NCBI RefSeq assembly: GCF_963583255.1
Contig: NC_084803.1
Span: 28,990,428-29,054,427, forward strand
Direction of reading: 5' to 3'
Source of the DNA: Pyrus communis
Taxonomy: Eukaryota > Streptophyta > Magnoliopsida > Rosales > Rosaceae
DNA length: 64,000 nucleotides
The notes under the pieces were generated by a model, which saw only the letters and a program-made list of their open reading frames with translations, searched no databases and was not told the DNA's origin. Below, piece by piece: positions 48,789 to 60,314 of this stretch; position 1 is the first letter of the stretch, and the number at the start of each line of letters is the position of its first letter. Both the position numbers and the translations under genes were made by a program.

Positions 48789-49228
48789 TCAGGCACCATT
48801 GGTGCCCATGGCATGGAGTGAGATCTCCTCCACAACCTGCCCCATGGCATTCTCATAGTATGGCTTCAATCTATGTCCGTTGACCTTGAATTCCACCCCA
48901 TTCCTTAAGCTTTGGACTTGAACTGCACCATGTGGAAAAACATTAGTAACAACAAAAGGTCCAATCCATTTAGAACGTAACTTTCCGGGAAATAAACGTA
49001 GACGAGAATTAAAAAGTAAAACTTTCTGCCCAATTGTGAAGGTTTTGCCCCTAATCATCTTGTCATGAAACGCCTTCGTCTTTTCCTTGTAAATGCGGGC
49101 ATTCTCGTAGGCTTCATTCCTTAGTTCCTCAAGCTCATTCAATTGGAGCTTCCGATGCATTCCAGCAGCATCTAAGTCCAAATTGAACGTTTTGATGGCC
49201 CAATGTGCCTTATGCTCTAGCTCCACGG
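48789..49228 (-). pseudogene. pol: Element D pol, C-terminal part
   Basis: About 145 codons from [14 protein letters not shown] to the stop after GTNGA form the tail of integrase and the region beyond it ([29 protein letters not shown]). It joins in frame with 52261-53811 once solo LTR K and one copy of cacgg are removed. The apparent ATG upstream (49274) belongs to the antisense of K and is not the start. Confidence 0.88.
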
Positions 49229-52200
49229 TGATAGGAGCATATTTAGGCGACTTACTTAGCTTGTTTTCGTGCATCTTTGTTGTTAATTCATGGTTGTTTT
49301 AGTAGATTAAGCCATTTTCGTGTGTTTTTAGGTTCATATGGCTAAGGGAGCAAAAAGATGCATTTTGGAGCATTTTGGAGCAAAATTGGGCTTGGAATGG
49401 ATAGCATATGATTGGAGCCAAAGTGTTGGACGAATTTGAAGACCTTGTATTCACTTTGGACATAAAACAAAGGGCCTAGCCCATTCTCTCTTAAACCAAC
49501 CCCAAGGCCATGCATTTCCTTCCAATTCCAAAACCCACAATCACTTCAAAAGCCATGCAAATCCATATTCAACACCCTAAACTACAACCATGCATCATTA
49601 CACCACCTTCTCCATCTTCATTCCACATGCATTTCAACTCACATGCACTCATCATCATTCAACCTAGTGTCACTCCCATACTTTTCCATTGTATAATTCA
49701 TCCACATGCATCTTTAATCATTCACTCACAAGCTTTAACCAACAAACAAATCATCCAACACATGCACCCATCTTCATTGCCGTGGCTTTCCCCCTTAATT
49801 CCAGCTTCACAACCATGCACAACACATGCATTCCCACCCTTACAAGACCCTAATCATTCATCCATACAATCTTGCATAATTCACAAACACATAATCATTC
49901 ACCCTAGCTTTAATTCACATGCATTCACACACTAACAACATCTCAATGTCGTGTATTCCCTTGCCTTTCCACAACTTTTCCTAGCTAATTTTCACATGCA
50001 TTCACTTCATCATTACACCACCACTCATTCTTTAAAAATCCACATGCACATTCAATCATTCATTCAAGCCCCCTTGTGCCATGTTTCCCCCTTTGTTCCC
50101 ACCCATCACATGCATCATCATCAAACAAACACTCAATGCCGTGGGTTCCCTTTGCTCCCCTTGTGCAATTCCAGTTTTCACATGTGTCCTAGCTGTTTTT
50201 CCATCATTCCTCCACACAAATGCTTAAACAAACAGCCATATGTTCCCTCCACTACCCCTATAAATACCCTAGCATTCATTCATTCAATTCACATCTCATT
50301 TTCATTCACAATTCCACACACAACACTTCCATTCCATTGTACATACCACAAACACATCCAATCTTCCCTTTGCCGTGAGTCTCCCCTATAATCCAAACAC
50401 CATCCTTCCATTTCCTCCACTCCTCATCCATTTCCATAATTCCCCAATCCATTCACACCATCAAACTATCCTTAGACCTTATGCCACAACGAAGAGGAAG
50501 ATAAGAGTGCCTAAACGTTCATACAATTCAAGTTTGAGTTGTTGGAATGTTTAGGTGTTTCTTTGATTTCTATGTTTAATTTCAATACTCTTTGTTTTGT
50601 ACGAATGAGGCATGGAAGAGAAGAGTGCCTAAACGTTCATACAATTCAAGTTTGAGTTGTTGGAATGTTTAGGCGTTTCTTTGATTCTCTTTATTTTGTA
50701 CGTATAAGGAACTAAACCCCCTTTAGCTAGGGGGTGATTCGAAATATATGTTTATGCTTGCATATGAATTGATTAACGTTGGTTGGAATTTCATAAGTTG
50801 TGGATTCAATTCGTTTAACCGTTTGATTGATAATTTATTTATGTATGTTTATTAAGAATGCGTGCTTAATTTTCATGCATGAATATGACGCTAGAATATA
50901 AGTGAGTTTCACCTAATCGTTACGAACTTATATTCACAAGTAGTGGAGGTTGCTTATAAACAATCGCGTTAAATGAATTCTTGGCACGAGTTTCATGCTC
51001 ATCATAGTAACGAATGCCTCGTCAACATTTATAGTTTTCATAATGCTTAATGATCTTTGATTGTTTCTTTATTGTACTGTTCACGTAAAGGACTTTTGGA
51101 GAATGTTGTGAATTGCGTTGCGCTAATCCATCCAATTCATTAACTTAAGGAGAACTTGACGGTTAATTTAAGCGGACCTAATTAACCCGGGGTGTTGAGA
51201 TTCATAATTTATCGAAAGACCAACTGAGAATCAATCTTGTATGCAAGTGTAACATATGTGGAGATGAACCCCGTAGCTAACTTTCCATCCATTCAATTCC
51301 ATCAATTTGTTCTTTCTTTTCTTGTTTCTGTTTTCATGTTTAATTTAACTTGTTGTTCAATTATGTTAAACATGTGGAACTAATTTCTTTTTAGTTAGAG
51401 GCGAATTTGAAGCCATGGACATATGTTGGTTATGATTTGATTTACTCCAGTTATGAATTCATAAATTGTGAACGCAATTTACTTAACCGTTTGACGGATA
51501 ACTTATTCTTGTATGTTTATTAGGGAGGCCTACTTAATTTGCATGCATGAATTTGGAGCTAGAATATTAGGGTGTTTCACCTAATCGTCACAAACTAATA
51601 TTCACAAGTAGTTAAGGTTGTTTTCACAATCATGTTAAGTAAATTCCTGGCAAGAGTATCATGCTTTTCATAGCTACAAATGCTTTGTCAATGCTTATGA
51701 TTTCCAAAGAACGTAATGATTCTAACTTGTTTCTTTATCATGCTGTTCATATAGAGAACTTGTTAGGACTAATTTGTTTGCGATGCATATTCATCCAATT
51801 CAATGATTCTAGGGAAATCTGAAGGTTAGTTTAAGCGGACCTAATTAACTTGGAGCATTGTCATTCATCGTTTGTTGAAGTCATAACTGGGAGTCAAATT
51901 ATATGCTTATGTTCATGTGTGGATAAGGAACCCTCTAACTAGTTTGTCATCATTCTTCGTTTTACAATCTGTATAGTTTCCAAGTTTTTGTTTTGTTTTC
52001 AATTCTCGTCAAATCTAAATCCCCCTTTACTTTCTTGTTCTTTAGTGCTTAGAATCTGTTTAGTTTATGTTTTAAAGTATTTTTGAATTCTTTGAGTCTA
52101 GTATAGTGTTTTATATTGTGTTTTTACGTTTTTGAGTCAGTTTCCAAGTGATTTTGCAATCCCTCCTAATCCCCGGTCCAGAACGATCCCTACTTATACA

Positions 52201-52255
52201 TATATTACAATTGACAAAAAGAGGGTTAATTTGTGTGCGTATAATTCCCGCATCA
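49229..52255 (+). mobile_element. Solo LTR K, family 1/3 (3027 bp)
   Basis: It is complete from TGATAGGAGCAT to CCGCATCA, with cacgg on both sides (49224-49228 and 52256-52260), inserted into D integrase. It is the longest LTR in the window because a block of about 600 bp is present twice in diverged form (about 50760-51300 and 51420-51960). It has a TATA box at 50259-50266 and the CATGCA-rich U3, but no 12-bp inverted repeat. Confidence 0.92.
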
Positions 52256-52260
52256 CACGG

Positions 52261-53811
52261 GTAAGTGACAAGGTTTTCCATAAACTAGCCGAAATGGAGA
52301 CATCCCTAGGGGTGTTTTGTAGGCAGTGCGATATGCCCATAGTGCATCGTCTAAACGCATGCTCCAATCCTTCCGGTTAGGCCCCACGGTCTTCTCCAAG
52401 ATTTGCTTGACCTCTCTATTTGATACTTCGGCTTGGCCACTTGTTTGTGGGTGATAAGGTGTTGAAACCTTATGCTTGACATTGTACTTCTTGAAGAGTG
52501 CCTCAATGGTCCTATTGCAGAAATGTGAACCTCCATCACTTATAAATACCCGCGGCATCCCAAATCTAGAGAAAATGTTAGTCTTGATGAAATCTGAAAC
52601 CACTCTAGAATCGTTAGTACGGGTAGCTTTTGCTTCTACCCATTTAGAAACATAATCAACCGCAAGCAAAATATAAGTGAAACCAAATGAAGAAGGAAAA
52701 TGACCCATGAAATCAATACCCCAAACATCAAAGATTTCAACATTGAAGATGGGTGTTTGCGGCATTTGGTCTTTTGCACCAATAGAACCTGTTCTTTGAC
52801 ATCTATCACATGTTAAGCAAAACATTCTAGCATCTTTGAACAATGTAGGCCAATAAAAACCAGATTCTAACACTTTACGAGCTGTCCTTTGGGTACCAAA
52901 ATGGCCTCCACATGCATAAGAATGACAAAATGCTAGAATTGAGTTAAAATCAGAAGTTGGCACACATCTTCTAATAATCTGATCTGGGCAATATTTCCAT
53001 AGATATGGATCATCCCACACATAAAATCTTGCATCATGTATCAATTTATCACGTTGGACCTTGCTTAGGGTGTTAGGAACTTGCTTAGTCACCAAGAAAT
53101 TGACCAAATCGGCATACCAAGGGGTACTTACCTCAATGGACAGAAGTTGTTCATCCGGAAACGTCTCAGAAATGGGGAGGGATTCTTCTTCACGCACCAA
53201 TCTACTCAGGTGGTCAGCCACCACGTTTTCACAACCTTTCTTGTCCCTAATTTCAATATCGAACTCTTGAAGTAGGAGCATCCAACGAATGAGCCTTGGT
53301 TTGGCCTCCTTTTTGGTGAAAAGATACTTCAAGGCTGCATGGTCAGTGAAAACAATTACTTTAGTGCCAATAAGATATGATCTAAACTTATCTAAAGCAA
53401 ATACAACCGCCAAGAGTTCTTTTTCGGTTGTAGAATAATTCAATTGAGCATCATTTAAAGTGCGGGAAGCATAATAAATAACATGTGACTGTTTATTTTT
53501 CCTTTGACCCAAAACAGCCCCAAGTGCATAATCCGAGGCATCACACATCAATTCAAATGGAATGGACCAATCCGGGGGAGTTATGATGGGTGCCGTGGTT
53601 AGGAGCTCTTTGAGATGCTTGAATGACTTCTCGCATGCCTCGTTGAACTCAAAAGACACATCTTTTTGGAGGAGGCGGCATAGGGGTTGTGCAATCTTGG
53701 AAAAGTCCTTGATAAATCGTCTATAGAATCCTGCATGACCAAGAAAAGAACGAACCTCTCTAACCGAAGTAGGAGAGGGTAAGTAGCGTACAAGATCTAC
53801 TTTAGACTTAT
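52261..53811 (-). pseudogene. pol: Element D pol: RT end, RNase H, integrase
   Basis: Read leftward, the frame begins at [14 protein letters not shown], where F has cut off the upstream RT, protease and gag. It continues with the RT thumb ([14 protein letters not shown]), RNase H ([24 protein letters not shown]), integrase HHCC (CGGHFG ... CLTCDRCQ) and the DDE residues in [15 protein letters not shown] and QAEVSNRE. It is interrupted by K after KPCHLPV. Otherwise the frame is open, so D was probably coding when K and F inserted. It is clearly diverged from family 2 pol. The missing N-terminal part should lie right of the window. Confidence 0.9.
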
Positions 53812-56412
53812 TGATAGGAGCATATTCATGCGACTTAAATGGCTTGTTCTCGTGCATTTACGTTATGTTTCTTTAGTTATTTTAGTACTTTAAGCTATTT
53901 TCGTGTGTTTGTAGGTTCTAAGGGCAAGGTATGCAAAAGGATGCCTTTTGGTGCCTTTTGGAGCAAATTAGAGATTGGAATGGATATCATATGCTTGGAG
54001 CCAAGAGGATGGACGAAATTGAAGACTTGAAGTAGGAAAGTTAAATCCTAAAAGACCTCATGTTTGAGCATCATTGAAGACTCCTACGCATTTTAGAACA
54101 CAAAAACAACATTCCTTGCAACCTTAGGACATTATCGTATGTTTCCTTGTGTCTCCCTTCCTTGCCATGCAAGGAAGGGCTTTGTTCCCTATTTTAAACA
54201 CTTAAACCATTCACTTAACATATCATTCACCACATATCATACACTTATCATATCATTCACTTATCATATCATACACTTATCATCACCACTTATCACTTAT
54301 AATAACCACATATCATATCACTTATAACCATACACTTATCACTTATCATACCCATAATCATTCACACCTTGCAGCCACATTCATCACCAAAGAAACCATC
54401 ATTTCAGCACATTCCCTTGCATTCCAACCAAAACCGTGCACATGCTATCACCATGCATTCACATGCACTTGTTCCTCCATCATTCCATCCTTTAAAACAT
54501 TGCACATGCACTTTAATCATTCAACACATGCACTCCCATTCTTTAATCCATGCAGCCACACATTCACCCACATGCATTTCCACCCACATGCTCTCCCATT
54601 TCAGATTGCATTTCCATTACCAACACATCCCTTTGTGCCGTGCACTTTAATCATTCAATTCAGCCATTCCACATGCCATTGTCATTCCACTTTAGCTTTA
54701 ATTCACATGCACATTCATTCATCCAGAAAATACATCCTTTGCCATGCACATGCACTTCCCACTCTTTAATTCATTTCAGCCACATGCATTCCCCCTTTAA
54801 GCCACATGCACTCCCATCCATTCCACATGCTATTGCAGCCACATGCATTTCTCTTTTCATTTCCAGATTGTCCCCTTGCACATGCAGCCACATATTCATT
54901 GCACATGCATTTCCAACCCACATGCATCCTTTAATCATTCAAACATGTAGCCACATTCCCTCCTAGCTGTCATGTTCCCCCCATTTCACCTATAAATAAG
55001 CATCCATTCCATTCATTCTCATTCATTCTTCCATATTCAGAAATTCACCAAAACCCCTCCCCCTTTGCTGTGCAAATCCACCACTTCCCTACTAATCCAA
55101 ACACCACAAAAACAATCCATTGCCGTGCCTATCACTCCTTACAAATCCTTAGACCTTGTGATACAACAACGAGGAAGAGAAGAGTGCCTAAACGTTCATA
55201 CAATTCAAGTTTGAGTTGTTGGAATGTTTAGGTGTTTCTTTGATTTCAATGTTTAAATTCAATTCTCTTTGTTTTGTACGTATGAGGAATGGAAGAGAAG
55301 AGTGCCTAAACGTTCATACAATTCAAGTTTGAGTTGTTGGAATGTTTAGGTGTTTCTTTGATTTCAAAGTTATGAGGAACTAAACCCCCCCTTGGCTAGG
55401 GGGGGATTCGAAATATATGTTTATGCTTGCATTTTGATTTGATTACTTCTAATTGCGTTTCATAAGTTGTGGATTCAATTTGTTTAACCGTTTGATTGAT
55501 AACTTATTTATGTATGTTTATTGAGAATGCGCGCTTAATTTTCATGCATGAATATGACGCTAGAATATAAGTGAGTTTCACCTAATAGTTACGAACTTAT
55601 ATTCGCAAGTAGTGGAGGTTGCTTATAAACAATCGCGTTAAACGAATTCTTGGCATAAGTTTCATGCGTATTCCATAGTAACGAATGCCTCGTCAACACT
55701 TATAATTTTCATAAAGCGTAATGATTCTTGCTTGTATCTCTATTATGCAATCATGTAGGGGACTTGTGGGGAATGTTTTGGGTTGTCGTATGCAATCATC
55801 CAATTCAATAACGTTAGGAAGATTTGAAAGTTAATTTAAGCGGACCTAATTAACTTGGAGTGTTGAGAATTAAAGATTTATTGAAATGCAATTGGAAATC
55901 GTTTTATTATGCAAGTATAACATGTATGGAGATGAACCCCTTAGCTAGCCTTCATTCCATTAAATTCTATCACACTTCACATTTACATTTTGCTTTTACT
56001 TACAATCTGTTCTTTTAGTTTAAATTCGTCAAAACCTAAATCCCCCTTTACTTTCTTGTCAAATTAGTTAGAAATCAATTTAGTTTATGTTTATAAGTGT
56101 TGTGATTCAATTTGTTACATAAATTCGTCCAAAGTACTCAAAGTGCTCAAAACTGCCCAGAAAGTGATTTTAAGGCAGTTTTGAGTGTTTTGGGTAATGT
56201 TTGAGTCTTTTGGTTTGTTTTAGTGTTTTAAAGTTTAGTTTTGCATTCATTGAGTCTAGTTTAGTGTTTTATATTGTGTTTTTACGTTTTTGAGTCAAAT
56301 CCAAGTGATTAACAATCCCTCCTAATCCCCGGTCCAGAACGATCCCTACTTATACTTATACTACAATTGTCAAAAAGAGGGTTTAATTTGTGTGCGTATA
56401 ATTCTCGCATTA
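53812..56412 (+). repeat. 5' LTR of element F (2601 bp)
   Basis: It has the same length as the A LTR. I saw the differences ctg for ccg near 55069 and a final atta instead of atca (56411), so its last dinucleotide is TA rather than CA. Confidence 0.93.
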
Positions 56413-56417
56413 AATTT

Positions 56418-56435
56418 TGGCGCCGTTGCCGGGGA
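56418..56435 (+). other. Primer-binding site of F, tRNA-Asp
   Basis: It is the same 18 nt and the same 5-nt spacing from the LTR as in A. Confidence 0.9.
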
Positions 56436-56542
56436 TTAGCAAATTTGCTAATCTCTTGGATTGTTCGTTTCTGTTATGTATTTTAGTTTTAATTTTTGAT
56501 TTGTGTTTTGTTTGTTTAATTCAAGTACTAGAGAAGAACAAC

Positions 56543-57460
56543 ATGGCACTTGATAATGCTTCTCTTTTGTCACAGCTCATGGAACGGTCCCAAATGCAAA
56601 GCGTTGATATATTTGATCTTCAATCAAGGAATAATATGTTTTCCAATACTTACAATTCGGATTGGAGTGATCATTCAACTTCTATGTGGTGGGAACCTCA
56701 AAATGTTCAACAAGAAGGATATTGGCAGCCACCTCATATTCAATATGCCCAACCAAACTCAAGTTCGTCAATAGATTATAATCAAAAGCTTAATGAATTA
56801 ATTTGTTTGGTGCAGGGCTTACAAAATCAAGACAATGAGGCTCAACAAGAAGACAAAAGGTTGGACCACTTGGAAATGCAAATTGGGCAGATTGCGGAGT
56901 TCGTAGGACAGTTTCGAGACCAAGGCGAACTCCCTAGTTCAACCATTGCAAATTCGAAGGGAGAATTTGAAACTGCCAAGGAAATCATGTTGAGAAGTGA
57001 CAAGGAGGTTGGAACGGACCCTCAACCATCAAAATCAAATCACAAGGAAGAGGAATACACCCTTTGTGCCGTGCACTTTAATCATTCATTCAGATTGCAT
57101 TTCCATTCACACACCAACACATCCCTTTGTGCCGTGCACTTTAATCATTCAATTCAGCCATTCCACATGCCATTGTCATTCCACTTTAGCTTTAATTCAC
57201 ATGCACATTCATTCATCCAGAAAATACATCCTTTGCCATGCACATACATTTCCCACTCTTTAATTCATTTCAGCCACATGCATTCCCCCTTTAAGCCACA
57301 TGCACTCCCATCCATTCCACATGCTATTGCAGCCATATGCATTTCTCTTTTCATTTCCAGATTGTCCCCTTGCACATGCAGCCACATATTCATTGCACAT
57401 GCATTTCCAAGCCACATGCATCCTTTAATCATTCAAACATGCAGCCACATTCCCTCCTAG
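56543..57460 (+). pseudogene. Gag-like ORF of F fused to LTR sequence
   Basis: The first 173 or so codons equal the A gag-like protein except for one Ser to Leu change at the codon that is a stop in G. From 57063 the frame runs through LTR U3 and adds about 130 His- and Ser-rich residues with no coding meaning. The second half of the real ORF is missing, so this is a chimeric fragment. Confidence 0.8.
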
Positions 57461-59004
57461 CTGTCATGTTCCCCCCATTTCACCTATAAATAAGCATCCA
57501 TTCCATTCATTCTCATTCACTCTTCCATATTCGAAAACACCACAGAAATTGGTCCCTTGGGGCCGTACCCATCACACCATAATTCCATCCAATTCGTCCA
57601 TATTCAGAAAATCATCCAAAACACCACCAGAAATCATCCCCTTGTGCCGTGAGTATCCCTACAAATCCAAACACCACTCCAACCACTCCCCATCCCTCCA
57701 AAACACTTCACACTATCCCAAAACACACCTTAGACCTTGTGATACAACAACGAGGAAGAGAAGAGTGCCTAAACGTTCATACAATTCAAGTTTGAGTTGT
57801 TGGAATGTTTAGGTGTTTCTTTGATCTCAATGTTTAAATTCAATTATCTTTGTTTTGTACGTATGAGGAATGGAAGAGAAGAGTGCCTAAACGTTCATAC
57901 AATTCAAGTTTGAGTTGTTGGAATGTTTAGGTGTTTCTTTGATTTCAAAGTTATGAGGAACTAAACCCCCCCTTGGCTAGGGGGGGATTCGAAATATATG
58001 TTTATGCTTGCATTTTGATTTGATTACTTCTAATTGTGTTTCATAAGTTGTGGATTCAATTTGTTTAACCGTTTGATTGATAACTTATTTATGTATGTTT
58101 ATTGAGAATGCGCGCTTAATTTTCATGCATGAATATGACGCTAGAATATAAGTGAGTTTCACCTAATAGTTACGAACTTATATTCACAAGTAGTGGAGGT
58201 TACTTATAAACAATCGCGTTAAATGAATTCTTGGCATAAGTTTCATGCGTATTCCATAGTAATGAATGCCTTGTCGATGTTTATGATTTCCGTTGAACTT
58301 AATGATCTTTGTTGAATGTCTCTATCATGCGTATTCCATAGTTAGGGACTTTGATTAGGAATAATTTGGTTGTAATGCGTATTCCATTCAATCCAATGAA
58401 TCTAGGGAAATCTGAAAGTTAATTTAAGCGGACCTAATTAACTTAGAGCGTTGAGAAGTCATGGTTTATTGAAATGCAATTGGAAATCATTTTATTATGC
58501 AAGTGTAACATATATGGAGATGAACCCCTTAGCTATTCTATCATCCATTCATTCCATTTCATCAATTTCATATTTACAATCTGTTTTAATTAGAATCTGT
58601 GCATTTAGTTTAAATTCGTCCAAAACTCAATCCCCCTTTACTTTATTGTCCAATTTAGTTAGAAAGTGTCTTAGTTTATGTTTCTAAGTGTTTTCATTCA
58701 ATTTATTACACAAATTCGTCCAAATTCACCAAAGTGCTCAAAACTGCCCAGAAAGTGTTTTTAAGGCAGTTTTGAGTGTTTGGGGGTGATGTTTGAGTCT
58801 TTTGGTTTGTTTTAGTGTTTTAAAGTTTAGTTTTGCATTCTTTGAGTCTAGTATAGTGTTTTATATTGTGTTCTTACGTTTTTGAGTCAAATCCAAGTGA
58901 TTAACAATCCCTCCTAATCCCCGGTCCAGAACGATCCCTACTTATACTTATACTACAATTGTCAAAAAGAGGGTTTAATTTGTGTGCGTATAATTTACGC
59001 ATCA
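57063..59004 (+). repeat. Element G 5' LTR, lacking its 5' third
   Basis: It begins inside U3 at tttgtgccgtgcac and ends TTACGCATCA. The inverted repeat is perfect (58737-58748 and 58765-58776). U3 and R differ from F (for example around 57530-57730) and are closer to J, so this is a different copy, not a duplication of F. Confidence 0.85.
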
Positions 59005-59086
59005 AATTTTGAATTAACCGTCAAGTTTTCCTTAAGTTAATGAATTGGATGATTGCACAACGGGACCAAATTTACGCATCAAATTT
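59005..59086 (+). other. Filler between LTR and PBS of G
   Basis: The sequence aatttacgcatcaaatttt occurs at both sides (58992-59010 and 59069-59087). Between them is a short piece of family 1 LTR in inverted orientation (about 59011-59057, compare 27862-27908) and caacgggacc. Confidence 0.75.
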
Positions 59087-59104
59087 TGGCGCCGTTGCCG
59101 GGGA
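59087..59104 (+). other. Primer-binding site of G, tRNA-Asp
   Basis: It is an intact 18-nt match, now preceded by the second copy of the LTR end rather than by the LTR itself. Confidence 0.9.
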
Positions 59105-59211
59105 TTAGCAACTTTGCTAATCTCTTGGATTGTTCGTTTCTGTTATGTATTTTAGTTTTAATTTTTGATTTGTGTTTTGTTTGTTGAATTCAAGTACTAG
59201 AGAAGAACAAC

Positions 59212-60243
59212 ATGGCACTTGATAATGCTTCTCTTTTGTCACAGCTCATGGAACGGTCCCAAATGCAAAGCGTTGATATATTTGATCTTCAATCAAGGAA
59301 TAATATGTTTTCCAATACTTACAATTCGGATTGGAGTGATCATTCAACTTCTATGTGGTGGGAACCTCAAAATGTTCAACAAGAAGGATATTGGCAGCCA
59401 CCTCATATTCAATATGCCCAACCAAACTCAAGTTCGTCAATAGATTATAATCAAAAGCTTAATGAATTAATTTGTTTGGTGCAGGGCTAAAAAAATCAAG
59501 ACAATGAGGCTCAACAAGAAGACAAAAGGTTGGACCACTTGGAAATGCAAATTGGGCAGATCGCGGAGTTCGTAGGACAGTTTCGAGACCAAAGCGAACT
59601 CCCTAGTTCAACCATTGCAAATTCGAAGGGAGAATTTGAAACTGCCAAGGAAATCATGTTGAGAAGTGACAAGGAGGTTGGAACGGACCCTCAACCATCA
59701 AAATCAAATCACAAGGAAGAGGAATACACCCAACCCACGGAAAGGGTGGAAACACCTTTACCGGAGGCACCTATTGCTCCTATGCCATCTAATTCAGGTA
59801 TGGTTGTTCCAAATTTCATTATTTCTAACCCCGTTCCAACAAATATCCCTATTCCTTGCAGGTTCATGAATTCCAAGGAAGAAGAAAGTGAAAAAGACAT
59901 CTTGGAAGCCCTTCCAAAGGTGCAAAGTAGGGAATATCATGAATTCATCAAAGAGGACGTTCTTGAGGCAAACAAACCCAAAGAAGTTGAATTTTATGAC
60001 ACAAGACAAGGACCAATCCTCACATCAAATCTGTCCAAGGGCAAAGTTCCTGAAATGTTCAAAGAAGATGTGTTTATCCTTGAGTTCATGTCGGAGCACA
60101 TAAGTAAGCCACCTCCTCCAATTTCAATTTTCTTTTATACTAACATTTTGTTAATGATTCAGGCATCCAATCTTGAATTTAAACCATTACCGGATCATTT
60201 CAAGTATCACCGCCCATTCAAAGATAAATTCCATGCCGATTGA
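59212..60243 (+). pseudogene. Gag-like ORF of G with one nonsense codon
   Basis: It is collinear with the 343-residue ORF of A. Codon 93 is TAA (59488-59490) where A has TCA and F has TTA; the frame then stays open to the same stop at 60243. It keeps NTYNSDWSDH, LEMQIGQIAEFV and the C-terminal LEFKPLPDHFKY. It lacks the zinc knuckle and all enzymes, as in A. The few other amino acid changes are scattered. Confidence 0.8.
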
Positions 60244-60314
60244 TTCAGAATAAAAAAAAAAAAAAAATTAAAAAAAAAAGAGAAAAAAAAATAAAAATAA
60301 AGCAGATGTAGCCT

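Larger units (their letters stand above)
53812..57062 (+). mobile_element. Element F: LTR, PBS and start of gag-like ORF
   Basis: It inserted into D pol; the left flank is cttat (53807-53811) and its partner is not in the window. 53812-57062 is collinear with 1924-5174 of A, and I find only three or four base differences. At 57062/57063 the gag-like ORF jumps into the middle of another LTR (G). Confidence 0.9.

Noticed and set aside
53804..53857. Met start of a 534-codon frame covering D integrase
   Set aside because: The first 15 or so residues are antisense of the F LTR. The real pol frame was cut by F and begins outside the window.
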